DNA of 64,000 nt from Rhipicephalus microplus. Lineage: Eukaryota > Arthropoda > Arachnida > Ixodida > Ixodidae. The stretch covers positions 202,672,692-202,736,691 of the forward strand of contig NC_134710.1 in the NCBI RefSeq assembly GCF_043290135.1, written 5' to 3'. Position numbers and translations under genes: made by a program. Below the pieces are notes generated by a model. It was not told the origin of the DNA, ran no database searches, and saw nothing but the letters and a program-made list of their open reading frames with translations. How positions within the stretch are numbered: the stretch's first letter is position 1; the number at the start of each line of letters is the position of its first letter. Positions 52,478 through 63,129 of this stretch are shown here, piece by piece.

Positions 52478-55400
52478 ACATTTTGTACACGAGTTGGTTA
52501 AATAAACCTGATAGTAAAGTTTGTGGACAAAGGCAGGGTTAGGGTACGTTTCTGTTTGAAGTAATTTCAATGTAAGCGCCTGCGCTCTATTTACCTTCCT
52601 ATGTGGAGGTGGAAAGATTCTCCTATCCATAGCGAAATGTTGGGAAATTTCATTGTATATAGTTGGCAGATCCCTGTTTATGGAATTTCCAGTTCGAACC
52701 AAAGGTCCTACATGGCCGCGGACAGCTAACCCTCGTGCCCTGGAGGGGGCCAATCAATTGAGATTGGTGATCCCTAAAGCACTGCTCACCGAGTATATTT
52801 TTGGCCTCTTTGCACACAGCTCCAACACTGAAGGCATGAATGGCAGCTCTAGAATTGCTGAATATATGTTCTCGACGCTGATGTCAAAGAGCCAAGGTAA
52901 TGGCAACCTGCTCAGCTCCATTGGCAGTTTTGGCGCATACCGACGCCACAATAATTGTTACCCCTTTGTGATTGATTGCCACTACCGTGAATCTGTCTCT
53001 CTGGTCATCATATTGCGCCACGTCGACGAAACAGGCACCCCCGTCGAGATCCGCAAGTTGGCGGAGAAGGGCCTGAGCGCGCGCTCTTCTCCTCCCAACA
53101 TTTCGTTGGGAATGCATGTTCCACGGGGCAGGCGAGACAATAATATTCTCTTTCTGGTCTCTCGTCAACCCTTTGTACAGAGCCTCAATCTGAGCTGTTG
53201 GAATACCCATATCTGCGAGAATCATCCTTCGCGCTTTTGAGCCAGACAGGCTGATTATCTGTGTTCTTTCTTGCGCTTCCGCGATTTCTTCCAATGTATT
53301 TTGAATTCGCCACCGCAGGAGACGATCTGTGTGGGTGTAGTTGAGGAGCCCAAGGGCATTCTTTACAGCTCTCCTAATCATTGCATTAGGCTTGTCCCTT
53401 TCCGGTCTCTTCCACACATGCATTGCCACCACATATGCAAATTGACACAGCAGAAAAACATGTATAAGCCTGACCAAGTTGTCCTCTGATAGCCCTGCCC
53501 TTCGATTAGCCACCCACCTTATGAGCTTAACAACACTATCTGCCTTTTTTGCTAACCTTTGAATCGTGATGCTACTGGTGCCCGTTGCTTCTAGCGTCAT
53601 ACTTAAGATCCGAATAGAAGCGAGTTTGGCGATTGATCGTCCACTTTTGGTACGTAGGTGGATGTCTGTCTCTAGGGGTGGCACCCAGCCTCGCGGTTGA
53701 CGGCCCTTCCTGACCGGGTTATAGAGGAGAAGCTCAGACTTTCTCGGAGAGCAGGAACGGCCTGTGTTCTCCAGTAAACTCTCATTAGTGTCAATTGCCT
53801 CTTGCCAGGCAGCCTCTACAGTGCCATCACTTCCTCCTCTACATCAAATGGTGATATCATCAGCATAAATTGTGTGGCCAACATCTGAAATTCCAGAAAG
53901 CTGCTTCAAGAGACCAGCCATGACGATGTTAAATAGTGAAAGTTATAGAACAAATCCCGGCGGGGTGCCCCTATTCCCCAACACTTGCATATCAGATTCT
54001 AGATCGCGAACTTCATTTATGGCTTTTCGACTACTCAGGAAGCATCTGACAAACGCATGAAATGAGGAACCTAGGTTGAGACTAGAGATCGCATCCAAAA
54101 TAGATTCATGACGGACATTATCAAACACTTTCTTATATCCAAGCCTAGGATCACCCTGGTATCTCTAGTATGATTATCTAAAATTTGAGTCAATGATTTT
54201 CATAGCACCCTGCCTGACTAAATACACTTAGGTAATGAGTAAAAAATTATTGTGCTCTATGTAATCCGCCTTTCTATTCTAGATGGCGTGTTACGCCACC
54301 TTTCCCACGCATGACGTGAGAGAGATGGGGCGCAGATTATCCAAACTTGGTGGTTTACCGGGATTGGGAATGAGTATCACCTTGGCCAACTTCCATTGCT
54401 CTGGGATGTCATCTTCCTTCCAAATTATATTATTCTCATCAGTAAGAAATTCAACAGAGTCTTCATCCAGGTTCTGGAGCGCTTTGTTGGTAACCCTATC
54501 CGGACCCGGTGCCGATCGGCAAGTGAGTTCGTGCAGGGCACGTCGCACATCGCTCATAGTGAAGGGTTTATCCAATTAGGCACAAGGTGTTCCCATATAC
54601 CCCGGATAGGCTTGCATGTTGGAATCGACTGCTTGCAGTGGATACTTCTTAGCAAGCTGCCCCAATAGCTCCGCACCCGAGAAGGGTTTTCGAGGAAGAT
54701 GGAGTATTCTAGCGAGGACCCTCCTCTGATTAGATTTAGTGCCCGACTCGTCAAGCAGGTGTTTTAAAAGATTCCATTTACCTCTGGTTCACATTTGTCC
54801 ATCGACTGAGTTAGATATTTCATCCAACTCCTGCATCGACAAGTTTTAGCAATGTTCTTTAATTTGTGTATTTAACTCAGCAATCTTTTTCCGAAGCTTA
54901 CGATTAAGCCTCTGGTCCTTCCATTTGGGCAAAAGCGACTGATTTGCCTCCAGTAAATGCGCAAGCCGACTGTCCGATTTTCTGTTTGTACCTGTGTCTC
55001 AATAGTCTGGGCAACCACCCTAACGTCCTGCATTAGCATTTCCGTCCATTGCTCTAGAGAGTCCGGGATTTCCCCCTGTTCCGCTCGAGCCCTGCGTGAC
55101 TCTCGAAACTTATCCCAATCCACGTAAGTAAAGTTTCTTTTAGATTTTGCCTCCATCTGCATTTTAGTAACTGTAATATATAGATTACTTCAAGAATCCG
55201 TCAGAAGATTTTCCCAACCTACCGAGCCAGCATTTTTCACGAAAACTAGGTCCGGGGTGGAGTCCCTGGTGGTAGATGTGCCACGTCTAGTAGGAAATGC
55301 AGGGTCCGTTATTAACGAGAGATCCGCATCTCCCGTATCCTGCTACAAGCTCCTAGCTTTAACAGAATCATACGGGTAGTTGCACGCCCAGAAAGGTGCG

Positions 55401-56040
55401 TTATAATCCCCCGCCCCAACCAGAGGGAACAGCCCAGCCAATCTGATTGCCTTAGCTATGATTGTCTAAAACGCTGCCTATGATCACTAGGACTACTATA
55501 TCTATTCAGTATAAAAATACAGGAAAGGTTGGAAGCACTCGGAATGACCTCAACTAAGGAGAGCTCCATTTTTTAGGCCTTACCCCTTGATCATGTGTCA
55601 CAAAGGTGAACTTGTTGCTGACTAACGTGGCAATCCCTCTGCCTTCCCATTCAACTGTAAGTGACTTGTATCCCGGGAGGGTTACACTATCAGACAGCGT
55701 CTCTTGCAGGAGGATCACTTGCGGCTTCTCGCTGTGAAAGCGGACAAATTGCTGCAGGGTGCCGCTTCTGCTAAGGATCCACCTGCAGTTCTATTACCAT
55801 ATACGAAATTCAGCGTGCGAGGCCATCTTGATTATAAGAGGTGCTCCCGGACCCTACCGTCAGGTTCTGTACAGAAGCAGCTGTGCTATTCGAACTGGAG
55901 ATACTCATGGGAATGGGCGCTGATAAAGGCGTTCCCTTTGGAAAGAGATTCGGGTGAATCCTAGTTGCTCCCCCGATATTGGGGCTCTGCACCATAAGGC
56001 CGGCGTTCTGTATAATTGAGTCTCCACACATTGAATTCAT
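52478..56040 (-). pseudogene. I-clade LINE ORF2 (endonuclease, RT, RNase H), broken
   Basis: In transcription order: endonuclease remnants around 55300-55830 (LLQETLSDSVTLPGYKSLTV read across stops); linker MQMEAKSKRNFTYVDWDKFR (about 55160); RT start VRRALHELTCRSAPGPDRVT (about 54550), WKLAKVILIPNPGKPPSLDN and LRPISLTSC. Then follow FDNVRHESILDAISSLNLGS (about 54120), the active site TIYADDITI (YADD at 53856-53867), a long open C-terminal RT/connection piece (52884-53684), RNase H start CFVDVAQYD, and a final Cys motif TNSCTKCGG at 52480. Stops and frameshifts are frequent. The last part of the protein is at 46555-46312, beyond the nested insertion. Confidence 0.88.
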
Positions 56041-57547
56041 GCATGTTGAATATCTATTTTCTGATCAATAATTGTGGGACGTTGATCTACCACCGAGAAA
56101 CATTCATTAAGTTTTTGAATCTCAAGGCAAATTGAATTTAGTGTCTCTTTAATTTCAGATTTAGCCTTAACCCGCGAATTCTCGGCCGAAGTCGCAGCCT
56201 TACACTTGGCTGGGTCGCTCGAGGGGCCCGCTTCTACGATCACGGGAACGTCCGTGGTTTGAGGAGAGGGACAGCCTACCAACTGAGAAGCAGATGCCCG
56301 AGTAGCTTGAGAAGTACTGGCACGTCTAACCTCAGCCATTTAGGCTCTCAGCGACTCAAGAATGCTGCGCATTTCGGCAATCTCCTTTCTTAGCTGATTT
56401 AGCTCCGCTAGACCAAGTGGTGGCGCAGTGCCCCCGTTACCTTTACACCTCCTCCACTACGCACCCGGTCAGCCCAGATGCCACCCTGCATCTCCGGCTT
56501 GGGTGGGCTTTGGAAACAGACTGTTCCACGCGGGTGCCTGGACCAGCTCCTTGAGTGCGATGAGCCTCTAGATTGGGATCGACGATGATCTCTGTACCAG
56601 GACTTGGCTCGGCCTTTAGACGAGGTTGCATTTTCCTGGCCTCGGGAGTGACTTCTGGACCAAGATCTGGATCTAGACCGGCTGCTTGCCCGTTGCGATG
56701 AGTCATGGTTGTCCACCCAAGTCGCAGCAGAGTGACTGTTCAAACGGGAGTTGTAGTACGCAGTCTCGCTCCTACTCTCGTCGGCGTTGGCAGGTATAGT
56801 TTGCTGACTACGACGCTCAGATTCCGCGTGCCGCTCTCTTCGCCGCCTTCGCACAATATAAAGAAGCTGAAAAATTTGCTGGCAACTCTTATCAGTCATG
56901 GCGTGTGGGCTACCACAGAATCCACAGGTCGGGGAACTTTGCTGGTTTTCATCAGGATTGTTGATTCCGCACCTCTTGCGCACAGCTTCGTCTAGTGTCA
57001 TAAAAACGTCCACCCTGTGCCCCAGTCTGCCCCAGGCGTAGCAGCAGTCATGCTGCCGATGGTAAAGCGAGCATCTGACAAGCACCATGCCAAAATAAAT
57101 GAAGTTGGGAACTTTGTAGCAATCGAAGACCATAACCACCTATTCAATGTTCTTAATACGTCTCACTCCTAGAGCCGAGGGGTTTCTTTCAGTGAGGACG
57201 TTCCTCTCCAGCTCCGTTTGGCTCTCCGATGCGTCAATCTTACAGATGACCACCTTGCATGTCTCATGCGGGGCAGCCTCGTAAGTGTTGATGTCATACT
57301 TCTTCATTCCCAATGTAAGGCAGCTCATCCTGAGGTAGAAGTCAGCATTCACCCGGGACGCCATGCTAATAACTATAATATTTGGCGTTGCATTCGGGCC
57401 GACGATATCCTGACCAATGAGCGTGGGTGCAATGCCGGCCGCCTGTGCGATTGCCCGGCCAAGTCTAGCTGAGCCCACCGTCTCAACATCCAAGCCACCC
57501 CTTGGACGAACGATAATCTTCCAGTGATCGCTCGGCTGTCGAGACAT
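56037..57547 (-). pseudogene. I-clade LINE ORF1 (gag-like, zinc knuckles)
   Basis: From ATG 57547 (MSRQPSDHWKIIVRPRGGLD) the frame is open to a TAG at 57140-57142 (...RRIKNIE*VVMVFDCYKVPN). It continues through two CCHC knuckles (CCYAWGRLGHRVDVF, with two of the Cys replaced, and CGFCGSPHAMTDKSC) and a long Arg/Ser-rich tail (SRSRSRSWSRSHSRGQENAT). A further piece at 56339-56037 (MAEVRRASTSQATRASASQL, then a coiled coil) completes it. ORF1p binds LINE RNA for reverse transcription. Altered zinc ligands, stops and a frame change make it a pseudogene. Confidence 0.85.
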
Positions 57548-57579
57548 TCTCGATGACTTGATAACCTTATTCTTCAAAT

Positions 57580-58686
57580 TGAGAGCTTATGTTGAAGCAC
57601 TGAAATGGCCCCTGGCATTCCCGCCTCACGCCGTGGCACGCTCGGTAGCACTGGCATTCGTGTGCCTCGAGCTTTTATTTACGGCGGCGGAGCACCAGCC
57701 GTGTTCTTCTCCAAACTCTTCTTGAGGGAGGTCATCGCCCTCCAAAATAACAGCCACACCGTCCAGCTTATTGACTCAGCCGGTGGAACGAAGAGCACGT
57801 TCTGCCCAGCAGACGCCAACTCGGCGCTGTGGTTGTTCGCCCAAGCACGCGAGGCGTGGTTGGTGGCGTAAAAGTCCGAAAAATGCTCAAAAATGAATCT
57901 ACCGGTAAAAGTCCGCTACCGACGTGAATCTTGGCAGCTTATGCGTCGACCCGTAGCAAACTTTTTAGGCTCAGCACATGAAAAGCTACAAAAACGTTTG
58001 CTGAAGCGGGAGCCTAAAACCCCCCGACGGCTCCACTCTATGCCACCTGGCGTCCTCCTGCAGCAAATGATGTGTCGTGTTATTACTAACAGACACCCAG
58101 CAACACACTTCAGCTGAAAGACGCGTGGTCAAAGTTTTTGTGTTAATTGTGACGCACACTCACTGTGGATAATTGTGCAAAAATTAAGTGGTTTTATAAT
58201 ATAGTACAAATTTTTAGAATAATGGAGGTTATATAATAGAAATATTTCTGCATTTTCTCCCTTTCTATTGTTTTGTATTTGTTAAGGTTTAAGCAGAGTA
58301 ATTCAATACTTTGACCTGAAGGGGAACTCCGGTGTTTTTCAATATTCTCCGATTTCAATAAAATTTTGAGCGTCATGGTGGCCCACTTACGTGGACAAAA
58401 AATAATAAATGAATTGAGCCGTCAGTGCTCATCGACCCCCTACGGTAGTCGCCATCACTCTCTTGCACGCATCTCTTTCTTTATTTACATCCAGTGGCGC
58501 AATATAATCGGGTGGTCTTGCAAGTTGCAAGGGGATCGTCACCAGTCATGCATGACTCATGCCCCCCCGCCCTTGTGTTCAGGCTGAGCCGGGTGGGGAA
58601 ACACCACTTTCAAGTGCCCCCTCACTGAGATTTAGATATTGCGAATTATATTTGAATTGCTTGTTATAAAAGCAGAAAACCATTTT
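57580..58686. other. No recognised gene
   Basis: The first ~300 bp (57600-57875), GC-rich, may be the 5' untranslated region of the I-clade LINE; it contains an 88-codon ORF without known motif. The rest is AT-rich with a C-rich patch at 58560-58570. Confidence 0.4.
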
Positions 58687-59215
58687 AGGGGCGAAGCTCC
58701 TAATGGCATGGGTCTGTCCATACCCTGTATATACGTGACCACCTATAATTCCACCTCTGCAAACTGCGCACTACTTAGTCCTTGCAAACATCGCACTACG
58801 CCTTATCACCGATTGACCATTTCTCCAGCCATAAAGCAAATACTGTTAAAAAGTACCCAATATGAAATGCAAGATGTTCGTGTTCTTGTATCCAGGTGAG
58901 CATTAGAGAACCATAGATAGTCCCACTGTGTCAATCGCTTGTTGTACGTGACCGCCTATAGTTCACCTTTGCAAACGGCACACTACTTTGTCCATGGAAT
59001 GATCCCACTACGCCCCACTACTTATTCACCGACCATAAAGCTGTTATAATAAAGGAGAACGGAAGAGATGTATAACTACCACTTTTGAACAATAAAACTT
59101 TTTTGTATAAATATATAGTGTATGTCACGTCTTTGATGATGTAGTGGGCGATATTCGCGGATAGTTCACGGTTTAGCGATGAAATCCTCTAGCGCTTCAC
59201 CCCACTCATCATCCT
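58687..59215. repeat. Repeat element with GGGGCGAAGCTCC / GCTTCACCCC ends
   Basis: It begins TAGGGGCGAAGCTCCTAATG...GGGTCTGTCC and ends GCGCTTCACCCCACTCATCA, like the element at 25517-25985, but its core is AT-rich. Inside, a ~48-bp segment (ACGTGACCACCTATAATTCC... and ACGTGACCGCCTATAGTTCA...) occurs twice, at 58733 and 58947. No coding capacity. Confidence 0.6.
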
Positions 59216-59418
59216 TCACTCTGTGGTTGTGCTGTGTTATTTTTTCCTCACCTCGCCAGACAAACCAACATCGCGGCAGCCTAGAAAACCGGTGGCACCA
59301 CTAAAATGACCATGCGAGGCCTAAGCGACAAAGAAAGTACCAAGATTTTTTCTTTCTTATATTATCATAAAAATATATAACGGCTAATTTAATATTATTG
59401 GGCTCATTTAATAAAATA

Positions 59419-59661
59419 GCCCCGCCGCGGTGGTCTAGTGGCTAAGGTACTGGGCTGCTGACCCACAGGGCGCGGGTTTGAATCCCGGCTACGGCGGCTG
59501 CATTTCCGATGGAGGCGGAAATGTTGTAGGCCCGTGTGCTCAGATTTGGGTGCACGTTAAAGAACCCCAGGTGGTCTAAATTTCCGGAGCCCTCCACTAC
59601 GGCGTTTCTCATAATCAAATCGTGGTTTGGGACGTTAAACCCCACATATCAATCAATCAAT
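59419..59661 (+). repeat. Ruka-like SINE, copy 5, with 13-bp target duplication
   Basis: Full length, starting GCCCCGCCGCGGTGGTCTAG, with A-box TGGCTAAGGTACTGG and B-box GGGTTTGAATCCC, and ending in CAATCAATCAAT. It is flanked by CATTTAATAAAAT at 59405-59417 and 59662-59674. This is the cleanest copy and a recent insertion. Confidence 0.95.
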
Positions 59662-60332
59662 CATTTAATAAAATGATCCCATATACAGCAATTTCATTCC
59701 TTCATTGTCTATTCTTTGCTTAAAAGCATTACGTCTTTTTTGTTTACCTTTTTCATCCATATTCCAACATCCTCGGGCAATACGATGTAGTGGGTTGAGG
59801 CTTGCTCCCAAGCACCTATCAACCAACCATTTGGAAAGGAAAGAAAAGCGACACGAATTTCGCAAGACGAGTATGAGCAGCGTCGAACATGCTCAGCCTC
59901 TTCGTGAGACCAACGAAGGTGCCCTCCCAGCCCCGAATTCCACTGTAAGTGTTCAGGCTGTTACATATCAATTTGAGAGGCACGTATCACAGCTGTATCT
60001 CTGTTTTGTCGAGGCGGATGATCATATGCGGATCATGTGCAACATATGTCTGCAAAGTACTTCTGGAAGTAAATAAATTTATATCAATCAAGGCTCGTAA
60101 GTTAATAGAAGGGGCCTTGCGACACTCTTTGCACGTGGTCAGAAAACGCTACCGATGAGTAGTCGAGGCTCCCTAAAATACACGGGCCACACATCATTGC
60201 GTGGCACGTAGTCTAGATTTAACAATTAATTCTCAAAGTCAGCTACAAATTCCACCCTGATAAGAATGACGGCTTATACCAAAAATATGCGCCGTACACC
60301 CATGTCCCCGGCGGTTGGCTACTTTCAACGTC

Positions 60333-60568
60333 CCCCGCCACGGTGGTCTAGTGGCTAAGGTACTCGGCTGCTGACCCGCAGGTCGCGGGATCAAATCCCG
60401 GCTGTGGCGGCTGCATTTTCGATGGAGGCGGAAATGTTGTAGGCCCGTGTACTCAGATTTGGGTGCACGTTAAAGAACCCCAGGTGGTCAAAATTTCCGG
60501 AGCCCTCCACTACGGCTCTCATAATGAAATAGTGGTTTTGGGACGTTAAACCCCACAAATCAATCAAT
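60333..60568 (+). repeat. Ruka-like SINE, copy 6, with 12-bp target duplication
   Basis: Full length, with B-box GGGATCAAATCCC and a CAATCAAT tail, flanked by ACTTTCAACGTC at 60321-60332 and 60569-60580. It lies directly outside the left end of the inverted-repeat element at 60586. Confidence 0.94.
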
Positions 60569-60585
60569 ACTTTCAACGTCATGGG

Positions 60586-62343
60586 CATGACCTCCGAGAT
60601 GGCGGGCAAGCGGTGGGTTTCTCTCCGGCCATCCCAATCGCACGAAGAGAGCTTGTTTCCAGAGGTGGGCGTGGCCCATTCTTTTCTCCGCATCGCGGCG
60701 CTTCTTCGGGTGGCCAAAAAGGCTGCCGCGCTGCTGGCGAAGCTTTCTTGTGGCGAGAAAAAAATGGTTTTGCACTTTTATATACTCTGCGATAATTTAG
60801 GAATGTCGGGCCAAGGTGTACGAGAGGTGAAGTGAATGCTTGGGCGCATATATCATCAAATTGACTTTTTATTTGCTGTATATTCGCGCCACCCGTATTG
60901 CATCACTGATAATTGCGATGCCTCTGCAAGAGATCCGAATGTGCTGGAAACTTACTGTACTTCGAAGTTCGAACACTGTGTAGTAGGGAGGGCACTGCCG
61001 AACAAAAAAAAAGACAGCCCAATCGACAAATGAAGTAAAAAGAGTGCCACGCTCTTTGTTGACGGGGTTTATTCGATTGAAAGGGTTGCTTTTTCTGTGC
61101 TTTCGTGGAACCAGCGCTGCTTTTTTATTATAACACCGTTTAAAATATCATTCCGTCGAGCCGCAGAAGAAGGATACAGGGAGGAGGGTGCAGGCAGTCA
61201 CGATGCGTCTAGAGTATGACTAGACTGAACGTAACCGGTTCTGCGACGACCATGGGCTGGTTACAGGCACGTTTTGGTCATTTATGGTCACCCATTCGCA
61301 CTGTGAATTTTACGGTGTTCAATAGAGACGTTGCGCAATGTAAGAACGAAAATGAAAATGCTTTTTCGAGAAGTACGCAATGCGCCTTCAGAGTTTGATG
61401 TACCTGGTATGAAACACTACGGTGTTATATAGCAGTGAGAATTTGCCCTTTTTATTTCTTTAGTAGTCTACCTCAGCAAATACTTAGTTTTCATTCGAAA
61501 AATGCCGTTATGCTACATGTTCGACCCTTTGATTTGGATATAGTCGAGAGTACTGGTATGGCTATTGTGCTATCAAAACATAATTAAAGCTCAGGTGACT
61601 AAAAAAGAGAAAATCACAACGCAGGCTTTTTCACTGTTAAAACGTGGGGAGTGAATGCAGGTCGGCTAATAGAAGCTTTCTACAATATTTCAGCAAAATC
61701 ATTTCTCACGTACGTTACTTCAATCACATGAACAGGGCACTCAGTTACCTAGAGTGTAACTGCGCTTCGGTTGACCACCTCATAAATATCCGTACGCGAT
61801 ATAACAGTCAAATTATGAGACAGGATATGAGAACAATACGAATCAACGACAATAATTAGCCCAGTTTTCTACGATACAAGTCTCCAAAAAAAAAAGAAAT
61901 GCTAGAATGCCTATAAATATTTCAAATCGAGGTGTTTAGCACCGAGCCAAAACGGACCTCAATAAAAAAAAAAATGTAATGCTGCAACCGACGAATTGAT
62001 ACATCCTTACAGTTACCCATAAAGAAAATGCCACAGTTGCCATGGTTTTCCTCGTAAATGGAACCAAAATAAAGTGCAGTAACAAAAATATATTCCTTCA
62101 GTTGAGCCGGAGGATTCTGGCGCCAACTCTTGCTCGTACGCTGAAAAAAAAAAAAAGACACACATCCGCACGCTGGAATCCCATGCGCTCTGCTGTCTGA
62201 CGCGGTGTCCGCTGCCGCCAGAATTCGCGCCCTCTCGCGGTAACCGGGCGCGCAAGGCGATACTCGTTCATTTTGCTGGGGAGCGTGGTGATCGGAACGG
62301 CCGGTGAGAAACACACCGCGCGGCCGCCATCTCGGAGGCCATG
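60586..62343. mobile_element. Unclassified element with ~50-bp inverted repeats
   Basis: The left end CATGACCTCCGAGATGGCGG...GGTGGGTTTCTC, and the right end as complement CATGGCCTCCGAGATGGCGG...GGTGTGTTTCTC, are similar over about 50 bp. The 1.65-kb interior has no transposase motif on either strand. I cannot identify a target duplication or superfamily. A non-autonomous DNA transposon is the likely class. Confidence 0.55.
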
Positions 62344-62870
62344 TCGCGGGCAGTGTAGTTATCGTGGTCGCCGCGGAATGTGGTCACGTGCCCACGCGTG
62401 ATTGCATCGGCGATCACTGCGAAAGTAAGCCACGCGTTGGAAGAAAGAGAAGATTACAAAGTGCTCTAAGTCAAAACGCGCACTGACGAAGTGACGCGTC
62501 TCTTGTCCCCATGTCGTCTCCCACCCTGCGTAGCTTTCAGTTGATTCGTTGACGCAAAAGCAGAGAGAAAACGCTTGACGCCTGCGACAAAGACATGTAA
62601 TCCGCTCGTCCTGAAGGGATTCTAAAAATTTTGGTGGCGTGTGATTGTGAAAGATCACACACTAATAGGAGAATATTACATCATAACTCAGAAAAGTGTC
62701 GCATGATCCTTTGAAATCGTGCAATCGACAGCATAATACACAAACTATCTTTTCACTGCTTTGAACTTCGGATGAGTGAGCTGCTTTGGTTAGGAACATA
62801 GGCGGAGAGTTTTTTCATATTTCTGAAGGAGGTGAGGGATCCCACTTGCTCTTCTACATTTCTATCTCTC

Positions 62871-62872
<2 letters not shown>
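62344..62872. other. No recognised gene
   Basis: Mixed-composition sequence between the inverted-repeat element and the (TA)n tract; nothing recognised. Confidence 0.45.

Positions 62873-62955
<83 letters not shown>
62873..62955. repeat. (TA)n microsatellite, about 41 units
   Basis: Uninterrupted alternating TA from 62873 to 62955. The poly-(Ile-Tyr) ORFs that cover it on both strands are artefacts of this tract. Confidence 0.98.
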
Positions 62956-62957
<2 letters not shown>

Positions 62958-63129
62958 CAAGGGGTTTCATAGCGACGCCAGGTAGTATGCAGATGGCCAG
63001 TAAGGAAAGGAATGCTCGAATTGTCCAGCGTCCAAAGCTCGTGCACACCACTCGCGCTTCACACTAAGAGATGGTCCCACCGGTCATTGCCTTGCAAATT
63101 CACAACTACAATACCCTGCTGATGAGGAC

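Larger units (their letters stand above)
46312..57547 (-). mobile_element. I-clade LINE, near full length, split by a nested insertion
   Basis: The element is in two parts: 52478-57547 (gag-like ORF1, endonuclease, RT, RNase H) and 46312-46555 (end of ORF2 and 3' tail with AATAAAG, complement at 46326-46332). The parts meet within the C-terminal Cys-rich motif: ...TNSCTKCGG before the insertion and ATLHHMLLECPS after it. The insertion is a 1.29-kb LTR-like element carrying its own gypsy insert. Without these the LINE would be about 5.3 kb. Its 3' end adjoins a truncated MITE. Confidence 0.85.

Noticed and set aside
59419..59500. tRNA gene candidate in the SINE head
   Set aside because: Part of a repeated SINE with body, tail and target duplication; not a stand-alone tRNA.
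59705..60076. 123-codon ORF with a CNIC motif (MCNICLQSTSGSK) at its end
   Set aside because: A single Cys pair is insufficient for a zinc-finger call; between two SINEs, without other support.
62753..63067. ORFs with long Ile-Tyr repeats
   Set aside because: Direct translation of the (TA)n microsatellite.
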